Source of the DNA: an uncultured Clostridium sp.
GTDB lineage: Bacteria > Bacillota > Clostridia > TANB77 > CAG-508
Direction: 5' to 3'
Length of the DNA stretch: 51,193 nt
NCBI GenBank assembly: GCA_947646915.1
Contig: CANSII010000012.1
Location: 1-51,193, forward strand
Notes under the pieces: generated by a model
Databases searched by the model: none
The model's input: the letters and a program-made list of their open reading frames with translations, nothing else
Told to the model about the DNA's origin: nothing
In this document: in pieces, positions 8,719 to 17,865 of the stretch
How the letters are laid out: each line of letters starts with the position of its first letter
How positions within the stretch are numbered: position 1 is the first letter of the stretch
Position numbers and translations under genes: made by a program

Positions 8719-9743
8719 ATGAAAAAGTATAATAAAAAAATTTTTTTGAAAACATAAAGTTTAATCCTCAAGACCTATTATACTCTAGAGTGTGTCAAGG
8801 AGAGAATTTTATCTCTAACATATTAAAATCATTAGGTGCTAATGAAAATATTTTAAAAAATCCACGTGCATTAGTAGAAATAGAAGCATAATTTATAGGT
8901 ATAGTTACACAAAGTGGCTTATCTATGCCTGTACACTATAAACAACCTACAAGAGAGCAGATTGAATCAATAGTTGAGGCAATTAAAGAAAATATGGAAG
9001 TATTTAGTAAAATAAGAAATTCCAAATATAATGAAAACTATATAGAACCCTCTCAACAACTTTATTATGGATTAAATATAGATAAGAAAACAGGAAATAT
9101 AACCATAGGAGAACTTAAATATCCATCAATAAAAAAAGAATCTTTTATTTCTGCCACTTTTATCTCTGATACATATATAGAAAATTCATTTACTATAGAT
9201 TGTGATGAAAATATTGTATCAACTAAAACTCATTATAACATAACACCTTCTTCTACTGAAATACCAGACTGTAAATCTAGACTGGTTTTAAATAATGATG
9301 GAATCACAATAGAAAGCGAAACTTGGTCTTATGAACAAAAAGATGCAGAAAATATAGTAAATTATTATAGAAAAGCTAAAAGAGATTTTGAATATCCTTT
9401 TATAGTTGAAGAAAAAATTTTAGTAAATGATCCAGGTAAATTTAAAGGATCAAGATATGTATTAATTAATTTAAAAAATTTAACACAGGTGGATTCTCCA
9501 GAATATCAAAAAGATGAAAATGGAAATGTAACAATTGAACCAGTTACATTTGATTCTAGAACACAAGTTGCTAAATATTATAAAGAAAATAAAGAAACTA
9601 TTACTAATGCATTTATGCAAAATCCTGAATGTCAATTATTCCAGTCAAAATTTTTTAAGCCTTCATTGACTCAAGGAATAAAAAAAATAGCATATAACTC
9701 AGGTATTCTTCCATATGAATCTGAAAATGAAATAGTAAAATAA
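8719..9743 (+). pseudogene. Broken gene of unknown function
   Basis: A good ribosome binding site (AAGGAG) and ATG at 8719 open an ORF that stops after 12 codons. Shifting frame at the run of seven A and seven T (about 8736-8749) restores a sensible reading (FENIKFNPQDLLYSRVCQGENF..ALVEIEA) that meets a TAA at about 8890, after which the same frame runs on (FIGIVTQSG) into the 272-residue ORF at 8925-9743. That ORF contains a charged, mixed alpha/beta protein (QPTREQIESIVEAIKENM; KAKRDFEYPFIVEEKIL) with no family I recognise. Two separate lesions, a homopolymer slip and a stop, suggest a decayed gene; the 8925 ORF alone may still be translated. Confidence 0.55.
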
Positions 9744-9757
9744 AAATATAATTTCAT

Positions 9758-9797
9758 AACCCACTCAAAAGTGTTCTTCGTTTTTGAGTGGGTTTTT
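9758..9797 (+). terminator. Rho-independent terminator
   Basis: AACCCACTCAAAA (9758-9770) pairs with TTTTTGAGTGGGTT (9781-9794), followed by T residues. It terminates the broken gene and, having an A-rich left flank, could also act on the opposite strand. Confidence 0.85.
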
Positions 9798-9861
9798 CAT
9801 TATAGTATTTAAAACAGATACATTTAGACATTTTATACAAATATATCTGTCTTTACTAATA

Positions 9862-11385
9862 TTATTTATTTTTCCTTCTTCTAACTCTCCATACTATTAT
9901 TCCAACAATAATAATAACTACAGGAACAAAAACTATTATTCCTAAAATAATTTTATTTTCTTGTTCTGTTGCTGTATATGTAATACTTCCTGTACTCTTT
10001 CTAACAGTAATATCTTCTTCTCTATCTGCCAAATATGCAATTGAATTTAAAACCAAATCCTTATTTTTTCTATAAACTACCATAGGAGCTTGAGTTGACT
10101 GGTTTAACTGAAAATCTGATGTAAAATAATTTTCTCCATATATTATTAGTTTAGATACTACTGCACCTTCTCCAGTTTCTTCATTTTTTTCTGTTATTGT
10201 TTTATTAAATTGAGCACCAACTAAAAATGATGTTTTTTCTTCCCCTTCTTGTGCTTCATCTGAATTATTATTTAAATTGCTTCTAAAATATGCACCTTCA
10301 CTTGTTTTTATTAAATCTGTTTTTTCAACTTTTAAATTTGTTAATTGTTCTTCATCTACAGTATTAATCTTTGTAGCATTTATAAATATTACACCTTCTG
10401 AATTATATAATTTATTAGTTACATCACTATATTGTATTTCAGGCATTATTAAATCTGGTGAATTTGCTACCATTTTACTAGATGTTGTTTCTCTTATTAA
10501 ACCAACACTAAATGGATTTACTCCATACATTTGCAAAATTTTATTTACATTTTGATAATTAACTTGATTTACTACTGCTGAATTTAACCACAATATATTT
10601 CCACCTTTATTTATGTATTCTGTTATGCAATTTGTTGCTATTTCATCAAAGTCTCTATTTGGTGTTGTTATAACAAGTACATTACAATCATCTGGAACTT
10701 TCCCTGCTGATAGTATATCTAATGTATCTACTTCATTTATCTCATTTTGTAAATACATATTTAAATACTGCATTCCTGCTGTTAATGAAAAGTTACTATA
10801 TCCTGATAAAAAATATACTTTTGGTATTGCATCTGTTGTTACTGATTTTATTGCTGCTGTTAGTTTTTCTTCAGCTACACTTATTGTTTCATATGTTTCA
10901 TAATCATAAGTATATAAATCACTTGAAGCTAAAACTTTATATCTTTCTCCATTTTCAATTATTATCCCTTGTGTATTATTTTCTATTCCATATTTTTCAG
11001 CCAAATCAGGTCTATTTGTAACTGTTACTGCTTCAACTTTTATATTTCCATTTGTTTTTGTATATTGTCTTGCTAAGTCTAATGTTGAATCTTCTTCACT
11101 ATATCCAATAAAATAAATATTTATATTATTATCACCAATATTTTTTACTGCTTCTTTACTCTCTTCTGTTAATGTAAATATTTTATCTTGTGTTAAATCA
11201 ATTGGTGTAAAATCCAAAACTTGCATTACTATTGTAATTGCTATAAATACTGCTATTATTGCAGCAACTAATGTAAATGTTTTGCTACTATCTATTAACC
11301 ATTTCTTTTTAATCATTTCTAAAAATTCATTTGATTTTTCTATATTAGCATTTTCTTCTCTTTTAGTTTCCTTTCTGTCCTTCAC
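9862..11385 (-). CDS. GldG-like ABC exporter auxiliary protein
   Basis: 507 residues. A charged cytoplasmic N-terminus, one transmembrane helix at about 38-58, a large extracytoplasmic region and a C-terminal helix at about 480-500 followed by a basic tail (RVRRRKNK). The extracytoplasmic part matches the GldG/ABC_transp_aux family: DFTPIDLTQDKIFTLTEESKEAVKNI at the start is diagnostic, and YFLSGYSNFSL lies in the middle. Its gene follows the permease and ATPase genes on the same strand, the usual gldA-gldF-gldG order. In Bacteroidetes these act in gliding; in Firmicutes the substrate is unknown. The start is GTG after GGGAGG. Confidence 0.85.
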   Translation of the reverse strand: MKDRKETKREENANIEKSNEFLEMIKKKWLIDSSKTFTLVAAIIAVFIAITIVMQVLDFTPIDLTQDKIFTLTEESKEAVKNIGDNNINIYFIGYSEEDSTLDLARQYTKTNGNIKVEAVTVTNRPDLAEKYGIENNTQGIIIENGERYKVLASSDLYTYDYETYETISVAEEKLTAAIKSVTTDAIPKVYFLSGYSNFSLTAGMQYLNMYLQNEINEVDTLDILSAGKVPDDCNVLVITTPNRDFDEIATNCITEYINKGGNILWLNSAVVNQVNYQNVNKILQMYGVNPFSVGLIRETTSSKMVANSPDLIMPEIQYSDVTNKLYNSEGVIFINATKINTVDEEQLTNLKVEKTDLIKTSEGAYFRSNLNNNSDEAQEGEEKTSFLVGAQFNKTITEKNEETGEGAVVSKLIIYGENYFTSDFQLNQSTQAPMVVYRKNKDLVLNSIAYLADREEDITVRKSTGSITYTATEQENKIILGIIVFVPVVIIIVGIIVWRVRRRKNK

Positions 11386-11480
11386 TTCTTATCCTCCCTT
11401 TTTTAATTTTGCTATTATTATTTTGATTATAGAAGAAATATATATATTTCTTCTATATTAATAAAAACTTACATTCTTTT

Positions 11481-12167
11481 TTATTTTATGCTTTTCCTTC
11501 TCTGCATTACTGTTATTGTCAATAATAAGCACATTATTGTATATGAAACAAATGTAACAGTATCTCCAATATCTATCTGTCCTTGTGTATATTTATAAAA
11601 CATATTTATAAAAGAATAACTTTCTAATGTAGTATTAAATTCTGGTAATACCCATGTTATTATGAAAAATCCTATTGATACAATTCCTGATATTATTTGA
11701 TTTTCTGTTATACTTGATGTTAGCATTCCAAATGATATATATGATAATACAAATAATAAGAACCCTAATAATGTTGCTAATGTTGTTGACAATTTTGGTA
11801 CTCCATAATGACACAATATTCCAAAATACATAAATGTACATAGTTCTGTAATAATAACTATTGCTAATGCTGCTATAAATTTTCCAAGTACTATCTTAGT
11901 TATACTTGTTGGAGATGTTAATAGTAATTGTTCTGTTCCTGTTTTTCTTTCTTCTGAAAATGATCTCATTGTTAGTAATGGTATTATAAATGCTAAAACT
12001 AATATTGTTGGCAATGAATAATATATATATTCAAAATTTACATTTCCATATCCAACTACACTAAAATAAAATGATATGCTAAATGCAATTAAAAATACAC
12101 CTATAAATATGTACCCTATTGGTGTATAAAAGTATGATTTAAACTCTTTCTTTATTATAGCCCACAT
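11481..12167 (-). CDS. ABC transporter permease (GldF/ABC-2 type)
   Basis: 228 residues with six predicted membrane helices. The opening (WAIIKKEFKSYFYTPIGYIFIG) and the cytoplasmic loop PLLTMRSFSEERKTGTEQLLLTSPTS are characteristic of ABC-2 permeases of the GldF type. The first base of its stop region overlaps the neighbouring ATPase gene: the ATPase stop begins at the same base where this ATG ends (12167), so translation is coupled. It should form the membrane channel for the adjacent ATPase, with the GldG-like protein on the outer face. Substrate unknown. Confidence 0.88.
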   Translation of the reverse strand: MWAIIKKEFKSYFYTPIGYIFIGVFLIAFSISFYFSVVGYGNVNFEYIYYSLPTILVLAFIIPLLTMRSFSEERKTGTEQLLLTSPTSITKIVLGKFIAALAIVIITELCTFMYFGILCHYGVPKLSTTLATLLGFLLFVLSYISFGMLTSSITENQIISGIVSIGFFIITWVLPEFNTTLESYSFINMFYKYTQGQIDIGDTVTFVSYTIMCLLLTITVMQRRKSIK

Positions 12168-13109
12168 TATTTTTCTCCTCCTTCTATTAATTTCATAAAT
12201 GCGTCTTCTAGTGTTGTGTCTGCTTTCTTCATTTCAAAAATTGTTATATTTTCTTTTGCAAATTCTGTAAATATTATCTTTCTTAAGTCAACATTTCCTT
12301 CTGCTTCTAATACATACTCTTTTGTTCCATCTTCATTTTCTTTAATTAATTTAATATTTTTTATTTCTTTAATTTTTGTTTTTATTTTACCTATTTTATT
12401 TTGAGTATCTTCTACTGTTACAAATATGCTATTATTGTTTGATACTTTATTTTCTAAATTCTGTGGTGTATCTATTGCTACTATTTGTCCTTTATTTATT
12501 ATTATTACTTTATTACATATTTGACTTACTTCTGATAATATGTGTGAACTTAATATTATTGTATGTGTTTTTCCTAATTCTTTTATTAATGCTCTAATTT
12601 CTGTTATTTGTTTTGGATCTAATCCTACTGTTGGCTCATCTAATATAAGTATTTTTGGCTCTCCTACTAACGCGCCTGCCATACTTACTCTTTGCTTATA
12701 TCCTCTTGATATATTTCTTGTTAATTTATTTTGGACATCTTTTAATCCTGTTTGTTCTATTATCTTTTCAACTTTTTCTTTTCTTTCTTTTTTATTTACT
12801 TTTTTTAGTTCTGCCATGTATGTTATAAATTCTTTTACTGTTAAGTCAGAATATAATGGTACACCTTCTGGCATATATCCTATTTGTGACTTTGCTTTTC
12901 TTGGTTTTTTTGATATGTCATATCCTTCTATTATTATTTGCCCTTCTGTTGGTTCAATATACCCTGTTATCATATTCATTGTTGTACTTTTTCCTGCACC
13001 ATTTGGTCCGCAATAGCCCTATTATTTCACCTTTATCTATTTTAAAGCTTATATCGTTTACTGCCGTAAGCTTTCCATATTTTTTTGTGACATTTTTTAC
13101 TTCTATCAC
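12167..13109 (-). CDS. ABC transporter ATP-binding protein (GldA-like), one CGG +1 frame break in Walker A
   Basis: Read as one protein of 313 residues it is a complete ABC ATPase: GTG start at 13107-13109 after GGAGG; N-terminal IEVKNVTKKYGKLTAVNDISF; Walker A GLLGPNGAGKSTTMNMITGY; signature SRGYKQRVSMAG; Walker B ILILDEPTVGLDP; H-loop SSHILSEVSQ; and the C-terminal extension typical of GldA-type exporters. The frame breaks exactly before the first Walker A glycine: codons read GGG CTA TTG, then CGG (13010-13008). Skipping the C gives GGA CCA AAT GGT and the normal motif; without the skip, translation stops within 20 codons. The internal ATG at 12979 would give a protein lacking Walker A, hence inactive. 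It forms an operon with the permease and GldG-like genes. See the CGG findings. Confidence 0.85.
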
Positions 13110-13223
13110 GAAAATTCCTCCTTACATTTTATTTTTGTCTATAATATCATTTTCTTTTTTTGTTGTAAAGAAATTCACAAAGATTTCACATTCCTATTCT
13201 TAAAAATTTTTTTCATTTTTTAA

Positions 13224-13252
13224 TTGACATTTTCTTTTTTCTATGTTATTAT
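13224..13252 (+). promoter_or_regulatory. Promoter of the tRNA-Arg locus
   Basis: TTGACA (13224-13229), a 17-base spacer and TATTAT (13247-13252), placed 20 bases before the tRNA-like sequence at 13272. A near-consensus sigma-A promoter, as expected for a stable RNA gene. Confidence 0.75.
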
Positions 13253-13271
13253 ATTTATTGTCTAAAGATTT

Positions 13272-13310
<39 letters not shown>

Positions 13311-13398
13311 TACTTTGACTTATACGAATTTCAAATGTCTTGAACACTTGAATATGTAAGGTAAAGCCAATTTAACTAATTATCCAAGATTACAGCAT

Positions 13399-13430
13399 TT
13401 CCCCAATTTACCCCAACTTTAGTGGGGAAG
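13399..13430. promoter_or_regulatory. Arm-site-like repeats left of the intact tRNA
   Basis: TTCCCCAATTT (13399-13409) and ACCCCAACTTT (13410-13420), followed by GTGGGGAAG in inverted orientation (13422-13430). The same TTCCCCAACTT word occurs twice near the element's right end (37155, 37177) and once inverted just inside its left end (13558). Such repeats resemble integrase arm-binding sites; their presence outside the element suggests the remnant of another copy's right arm. Confidence 0.45.
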
Positions 13431-13443
13431 AAACCCAAAATAT

Positions 13444-13520
<77 letters not shown>

Positions 13521-13557
13521 TTATCAATGATTTCCTCAATTTCATCTTCCAAAATAG

Positions 13558-13567
13558 AGTTGGGGAA
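13558..13567 (-). promoter_or_regulatory. Candidate integrase arm site, left end
   Basis: AGTTGGGGAA, the inverted form of the TTCCCCAACTT repeats at the right end (37155-37187). It lies 38 bases inside the left attachment repeat. Confidence 0.4.
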
Positions 13568-13620
13568 ACCATAAATTGAAGAAGAACTTATATATTGATT
13601 TATATAAGTTCTTTTTATTA

Positions 13621-15146
13621 TTAACTTGCTTTTCTTTCTTGAAATACCACTTTGTATGCTTCTTGCATTGCTAATCTCTTTCTCTTTGCAGATACTTTAA
13701 TATAGTATTTCTGTGTTGTCTCAAAATTAGAATGTCCCATCAATTTCATAAGTACAATTTCTTCCATCAAATGTTCAGAACAGTAAGTTGCAAAACTATG
13801 ACGAAGTCCGATATGGGCTGACCCTTTTTAACTTATATCCATCACATAATTTTGGTAATGCACTAGATAAAGTTCCTGCTACATAAGGATGATAATTTCT
13901 GCCTAAAAACATATATTCATTTTCAGACCATACTCTATGTCTATCCTTTATTGCTCTTGATTTTTTAAATAGTTCTTGTTGATACTTTTTATGTTTTAGT
14001 AATACTTCTCTAAGTCTAGGATTAAGTGGTATTCTACGATATGACTGTGGTGTCTTTAGCTTATCATCACTTCTATAATGACCTATCTTTTTACCATTTT
14101 CATCATATTTATAAAAAGATTTATAAGCATTATTTATAATTAACTCATTATTTTCAAGGTCTAATGCTTTCCACTTTAAACCGACATGCTTCTTCTGGTC
14201 TAATTCCTGTCAACAACATTGTTTCAAATAAGATAGACATATCTGTATTTGTTTCTTCAAATTTATCACAATATATCTCTTGATTTTCAGGCTCTATGTA
14301 ATTGTCATCTATTTCTTCCTCTCCTGTATCTATTTTTTCAGGTGGCTTGTCTACTTTCCTTAATGGGTTAAGATTAGTTTTGTTATTGTCTATTGCATAT
14401 TCAAATAACATATTTAAAACTATATAACTCTTATGCTTATCATGTTGTGATTTTATACTTTTGAGCAAGGATTTTATTGTTTCATCAGTTACTTGTTTTA
14501 GATACAATATTTTATTTTGTTTGAAATATGGCAATATGTCATCTTGAAATTTATCATAATCAGTATCAACAGTTGTCTGCGATAGAGGTTTTGGGTTATC
14601 TTCTGTCTTTTTACATAATGATAATCTAAATAAATGCCATTCATTAACTAAATCTTCTATGATACATAGTTCTTGTTCTTTCTTAGGTACATTTGTGTTA
14701 TCTAAGTTGTAATTTATATTAGTTGATACTAATGCAGGAGCAACTGCATTTTGTATATTAGGGTTGCAAAAAGGTATGATGTTAGTAGGAATTGTATTTA
14801 TAATATTAGCATTTATAGTATTGATTTTATTTACTATTGCTAATGTCCTTGCTGTTATGTCAGGTGTGGCAATTCCTAAATTATTAATACTTTTCATAAG
14901 TCTTTGTGGAATACTCTCATCAATTTTTGCAATTATGATTCCACTTTGATAGCAAGTATCAATATGACTGTCTAATGCAACTAACAGATTTAAAACTGCC
15001 AGTTCTTCTGATTTTCCACCTTTTTGTAGTCTAGGACTTCTATTAACACCCCCTAACTTAAAGGATATTCTTGCTTCATAATATCCATTACTTGTAATTC
15101 TAACAGAAACTTCATATTGTCCTGTTCTTTCTTTTATCTTTTCCAT
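13621..15146 (-). CDS. int: Tyrosine recombinase (element integrase) with two CGG +1 frame breaks
   Basis: As one protein of 507 residues it is a phage/Tn916-type integrase. The N-terminal part has an arm-binding-like region (SVRITSNGYYEARISFK) and a SAM-like core-binding region (SLCKKTEDNPKPLSQTTVDTDYDKFQDDILPYF). The catalytic domain shows the first Arg box (TGIRPEEAC-GLKW), then KTPQSYRRIPL, the H-x-x-R region as SPY-GLRHSFATYC, LMGHSNFETTQKYY with the Tyr nucleophile, and ends QERKAS. The frame breaks twice, at CGG 14183-14181 (TGT|C|GGT) and CGG 13810-13808 (TAT|C|GGA); skipping each C restores conserved glycines. Zero-frame stops follow after 9 and 4 codons. Removing two bases leaves exactly 508 codons. 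It should integrate and excise the element at tRNA-Arg. Confidence 0.88.
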
Positions 15147-15175
15147 ATAATTATTTCCTCCTTATTCTTTAGAAT

Positions 15176-15224
15176 AAGTTAGGGAAATTTAATTTATATT
15201 AGAATAAATTTCGTTCCCTAGCTT
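15176..15224. promoter_or_regulatory. Inverted repeat between integrase and excisionase
   Basis: AAGTTAGGGAA (15176-15186) faces TTCCCTAGCTT (15214-15224), ten of eleven positions complementary, across an AT-rich centre just upstream of the integrase start. Part of the word (TAGTTAGGAA) recurs at about 15494 upstream of the excisionase gene. It is a candidate operator or excisionase site controlling integrase expression. Confidence 0.45.
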
Positions 15225-15258
15225 ACCACAATATTGATTTTAAAAAAAGCACATGAAC

Positions 15259-15465
15259 TTAATTTTTGTAAGTTCCATAATTCCTACTTATCCAAAGTGG
15301 AAGCTGATTTTTATCTATCAATATTTTGTGAGGTAAAATAATTGCTGGAAAGCCTTTCATTTTAGTAAATTTACGAATAGCTTTTTCTCCCATATTCATT
15401 AATTTACATGCTTCTTTTACACCTATCAGAATAGGCTCATCTTTTATTTCTTTATTAATATTCAT
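15259..15465 (-). CDS. xis: Excisionase-like small helix-turn-helix protein
   Basis: 68 residues with the winged-helix excisionase pattern: LIGVKEACKLMNMGEKAIRKFTKMKGFPAII, then LPHKILIDKNQLPLWI. This is the form of Tn916-like Xis, which bends DNA at the attachment sites and steers the integrase toward excision. It lies directly upstream of the integrase gene on the same strand, with AGGAG before its ATG. The family match is by pattern and size, and the context is typical. Confidence 0.8.
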   Translation of the reverse strand: MNINKEIKDEPILIGVKEACKLMNMGEKAIRKFTKMKGFPAIILPHKILIDKNQLPLWISRNYGTYKN

Positions 15466-15840
15466 TTTTATATACTCCTAACTAAATTTATTTTTAGTTA
15501 GGAAATCTCTTTGCCTTATTTATAACTCTGTTATCACTCGGCGAGAAGTAGAATATATAGGAACTTGTCCTTTTAAAATTTAATGAACTTCTTTTGCCTT
15601 TCCTATTAAGGTACAAGTTAAATTATTAAACTTGCCTTACACTTAATACTCTGTAATAACTTATAAAATAGCGGAGATTAATATAAATAATACTTTTAAA
15701 TTTCATGTTGCTAGTTTTTATTAATGTCAAGGTATTTAGGTATCCCTTGTCCTGTACCAAACTTTTACTTTTCTGTACCTATAATATTTTTTCATCTATA
15801 ATCACACTCCATTACTTTTCTATCTTTAAACAACTTCACT
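15466..15840. other. Intergenic region with TGTACC repeats
   Basis: 375 bases with no credible gene. It holds CTGTACCAAAC (15752-15762) and TCTGTACCTAT (about 15772-15782), the same word found beside the resolvase gene at 21245, plus a GGTACAAG at about 15609 in inverted sense. The region probably carries the promoter of the excisionase and integrase genes and may hold recombinase sites. Confidence 0.4.
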
Positions 15841-16212
15841 CTACTGATTTTGTTTTAAATATAATTCATAAACTGCGTCCCCTATAAGACTTCCTAATTT
15901 CATATCATCTTCAATATAATTACTATTTATTGAATAATCTAAAAAATGTATGTTTACACCTTTATCCCTTAAATCTTTTATAATAGATATACATTCATCA
16001 CTTGATGGACAACCATTTGCAAATACAAATTGTTTTACACTTGCAAACATTATCTCCGTATAATCTCCTTTTCTTGCATTTTGTATTATTTCTTCAAATG
16101 ATTTCATTCTCTCATCATATACTATACTCACATTAGCAATATCTTGAAGTCTAAATGGTCTTGCTATCTCCTTTGTATTATTTAATTTTATATTTGTTAA
16201 TTTTTTATTCAT
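15841..16212 (-). CDS. Resolvase-fold protein lacking the catalytic serine region
   Basis: 123 residues. The central part (FEEIIQNARKGDYTEIMFASVKQFVFANGCPSSDECISIIKDLRDKGVNIHFLDYSINS) follows the second half of the serine-recombinase catalytic domain, where canonical members read FxxMIxxAxxGxxDxIxVxSxSRFxRN...LRxxGVxxxFxxExINT. The N-terminal strand with the nucleophilic serine is absent, and the arginine-rich SRFxRN motif is replaced by KQFVFANG, so it should be catalytically dead. It may be a regulator or an accessory subunit of the real resolvase encoded at 20508. It has a good ribosome binding site (AGGAGAGG). The homology is my reading of a faint pattern. Confidence 0.45.
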   Translation of the reverse strand: MNKKLTNIKLNNTKEIARPFRLQDIANVSIVYDERMKSFEEIIQNARKGDYTEIMFASVKQFVFANGCPSSDECISIIKDLRDKGVNIHFLDYSINSNYIEDDMKLGSLIGDAVYELYLKQNQ

Positions 16213-16286
16213 AACTAACCTCTCCTTTTCTTATCTAAAATTTGGTATGCCCTGCCTTGTTTGACAAGGCATACTATAATAAATTC

Positions 16287-16562
16287 TTAATTATCATCTA
16301 TATCGCTATTCATTACTCTGTTATATGTACTATTTTCAATAAATTTCTGAAAATCGCTTATTCTTTTGTTTCCTCTGTGTTCTTTCCACCATAGATGTAC
16401 TTCTTGACCATCTGCTCTTTCTTGAAGTATTAACTTTTTTAATTCTTTATCACTCAGTTCAATTCCTTCTGTTTTAAATCTTTTACATTTTGACTTTGGT
16501 TTAAAATCTAAAATATGAATAGTTGTTGAATAAAGACCTCTATCTATATAATATCTGCCCAT
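16287..16562 (-). CDS. Small hypothetical element protein
   Basis: 91 residues, charged and soluble (KPKSKCKRFKTEGIELSDKELKKLILQERADGQEVHLWWKEHRGNKRIS). No family is recognised. Its ATG lies 23 bases inside the end of the upstream gene, so translation is probably coupled. The C-terminal end of the upstream protein (EYFVHYKYKWKKWRP) and the HLWWKEHRG segment here are vaguely similar, hinting that the pair might derive from related short modules. Confidence 0.6.
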   Translation of the reverse strand: MGRYYIDRGLYSTTIHILDFKPKSKCKRFKTEGIELSDKELKKLILQERADGQEVHLWWKEHRGNKRISDFQKFIENSTYNRVMNSDIDDN

Positions 16563-17067
16563 CTTCTGTCACCCCCTTTACAACTTTATCTACAATAGGT
16601 CTCCATTTTTTCCATTTGTACTTATAATGCACAAAATATACTTCTAGACCTTCACTTAAAGAATGTCTTACTTTATCTACAAATTCTGCTTTAGTCAAAT
16701 ACTGTGGTAATATCTTATTTTCTATTGTATATTCATCTAAATCCAAAACTTCAATATCAACTAAAGTTTCTTTTATATAATATTCTCCTTCAAGGTTTAC
16801 ATCTTCTTCAACTGGTTTCCATTTATATTCTTGCTCACCCCAGTCATTAACTGTAAATCTTTTTCTAACAAATTGTATTCCATGTTTTACTGTTTGAATT
16901 TGATAATAAACAGATACATATAAATCTTGATTAGAATATTCTTTTAGTTGTTGGTCTAGTTCATCTTCTGTTAATTCTACTAAACCATCTCCATATTCAT
17001 CTACATTTAATGTTATTTCTCTAAAAATAACTTCATTATCTTTTTTTTCAATTAAATATTTACTCAT
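16540..17067 (-). CDS. Hypothetical element protein
   Basis: 175 residues, acidic, probably soluble, rich in aromatic residues (LTEDELDQQLKEYSNQDLYVSVYYQIQTVKHGIQF; WRPIVDKVVKGVTEDGQILYR). It shows no signal peptide, membrane segment or familiar motif. It overlaps the next gene by 23 bases and follows the 17090 gene by 22 bases, so it belongs to a run of minus-strand genes with the Rep-like protein upstream. AAGGAGATATTTAAA precedes the ATG. Confidence 0.6.
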   Translation of the reverse strand: MSKYLIEKKDNEVIFREITLNVDEYGDGLVELTEDELDQQLKEYSNQDLYVSVYYQIQTVKHGIQFVRKRFTVNDWGEQEYKWKPVEEDVNLEGEYYIKETLVDIEVLDLDEYTIENKILPQYLTKAEFVDKVRHSLSEGLEVYFVHYKYKWKKWRPIVDKVVKGVTEDGQILYR

Positions 17068-17089
17068 TTTAAATATCTCCTTTCTAAAT

Positions 17090-17776
17090 TTATATATAAA
17101 TTCTTAATGTTTCAGTATTTCTATATTTGTTTACTAATACTTCTTCTATTATTGATATTTGTTTTCTAATAGATAAAAAATCTAATTTAGATAAACAAAT
17201 AATCATCTGTTTAACTTTATCTTGTATTATTTTGTAAGTTTCTTCATCTTTATAACTATTTGCAATAGATGATAATTCTCCAAAATATCCTAATAGTTCG
17301 TGTCCTTTGTCAATACATACATCATTTAATTCAAATATCTCCATCAATCTTAAAATGTCAGGTGCTAAAATCTGTATTGATTTACTATCTGTTTTTACAT
17401 TCTTAACTACTTGTTCCATTATTTCTTTTATTTCTAAAGATATATCCTCTATTGTTTGCATTACAGAAAGTATCTTAATAAATCTCTTTCTCTCCTTATT
17501 TTCTATGTCATACCAAGTATCGAGTTCTTCTTCTACTTTCTTTATTGCTTTATATACTCTATTATGGAAATCCATAATATTAGGTATAGTTTTATTCCTA
17601 AAATCTTCTGTTTGATTTACTGTTAAAACTATATTCTTCGATGTAATACACCCATCATATTCTGTAATTTGTTGTTGGTGTTCTTCTATAATATTAAATA
17701 CACCTTCCTCTTTAAATCTTGTTTCCTTATTTGGAATTTTACTTTTTAAATCTTCTACTATTTTCATATATTTCAT
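17090..17776 (-). CDS. Hypothetical helical element protein
   Basis: 228 residues, predominantly alpha-helical with heptad-like spacing (FHNRVYKAIKKVEEELDTWYDIENKERKRFIKILSVMQTIEDISLEIKEIMEQV), probably a coiled-coil cytoplasmic protein. No recognised domain. It lies between the Rep-like gene (89 bases upstream) and the 175-residue gene. GGAG is found before the ATG (AAAAGGAGAATG-like leader). Function unknown. Confidence 0.6.
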   Translation of the reverse strand: MKYMKIVEDLKSKIPNKETRFKEEGVFNIIEEHQQQITEYDGCITSKNIVLTVNQTEDFRNKTIPNIMDFHNRVYKAIKKVEEELDTWYDIENKERKRFIKILSVMQTIEDISLEIKEIMEQVVKNVKTDSKSIQILAPDILRLMEIFELNDVCIDKGHELLGYFGELSSIANSYKDEETYKIIQDKVKQMIICLSKLDFLSIRKQISIIEEVLVNKYRNTETLRIYI

Positions 17777-17865
17777 TCTCCTTTTTAATTTTATTTTTAA
17801 GATATATAAAGGTTTTTATGTGTTTAGTGCAATGTATATAAATTACTTACACTAAACATATATTT

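Noticed and set aside
10613-11021. Plus-strand ORFs opposite the GldG-like gene
   Set aside because: Shadows of a well-supported coding frame with no ribosome binding sites.
12540-13016. 158-residue plus-strand ORF opposite the ABC ATPase
   Set aside because: It is the antisense shadow of a strongly conserved ATPase gene; composition is Phe/Ser/Ile-rich with no ribosome binding site.
13621-14153. Treating the integrase as a dead pseudogene
   Set aside because: All catalytic boxes are intact on both sides of the two breaks, and both breaks are the same CGG-to-GG event seen in other genes, so decay is not the simplest reading.
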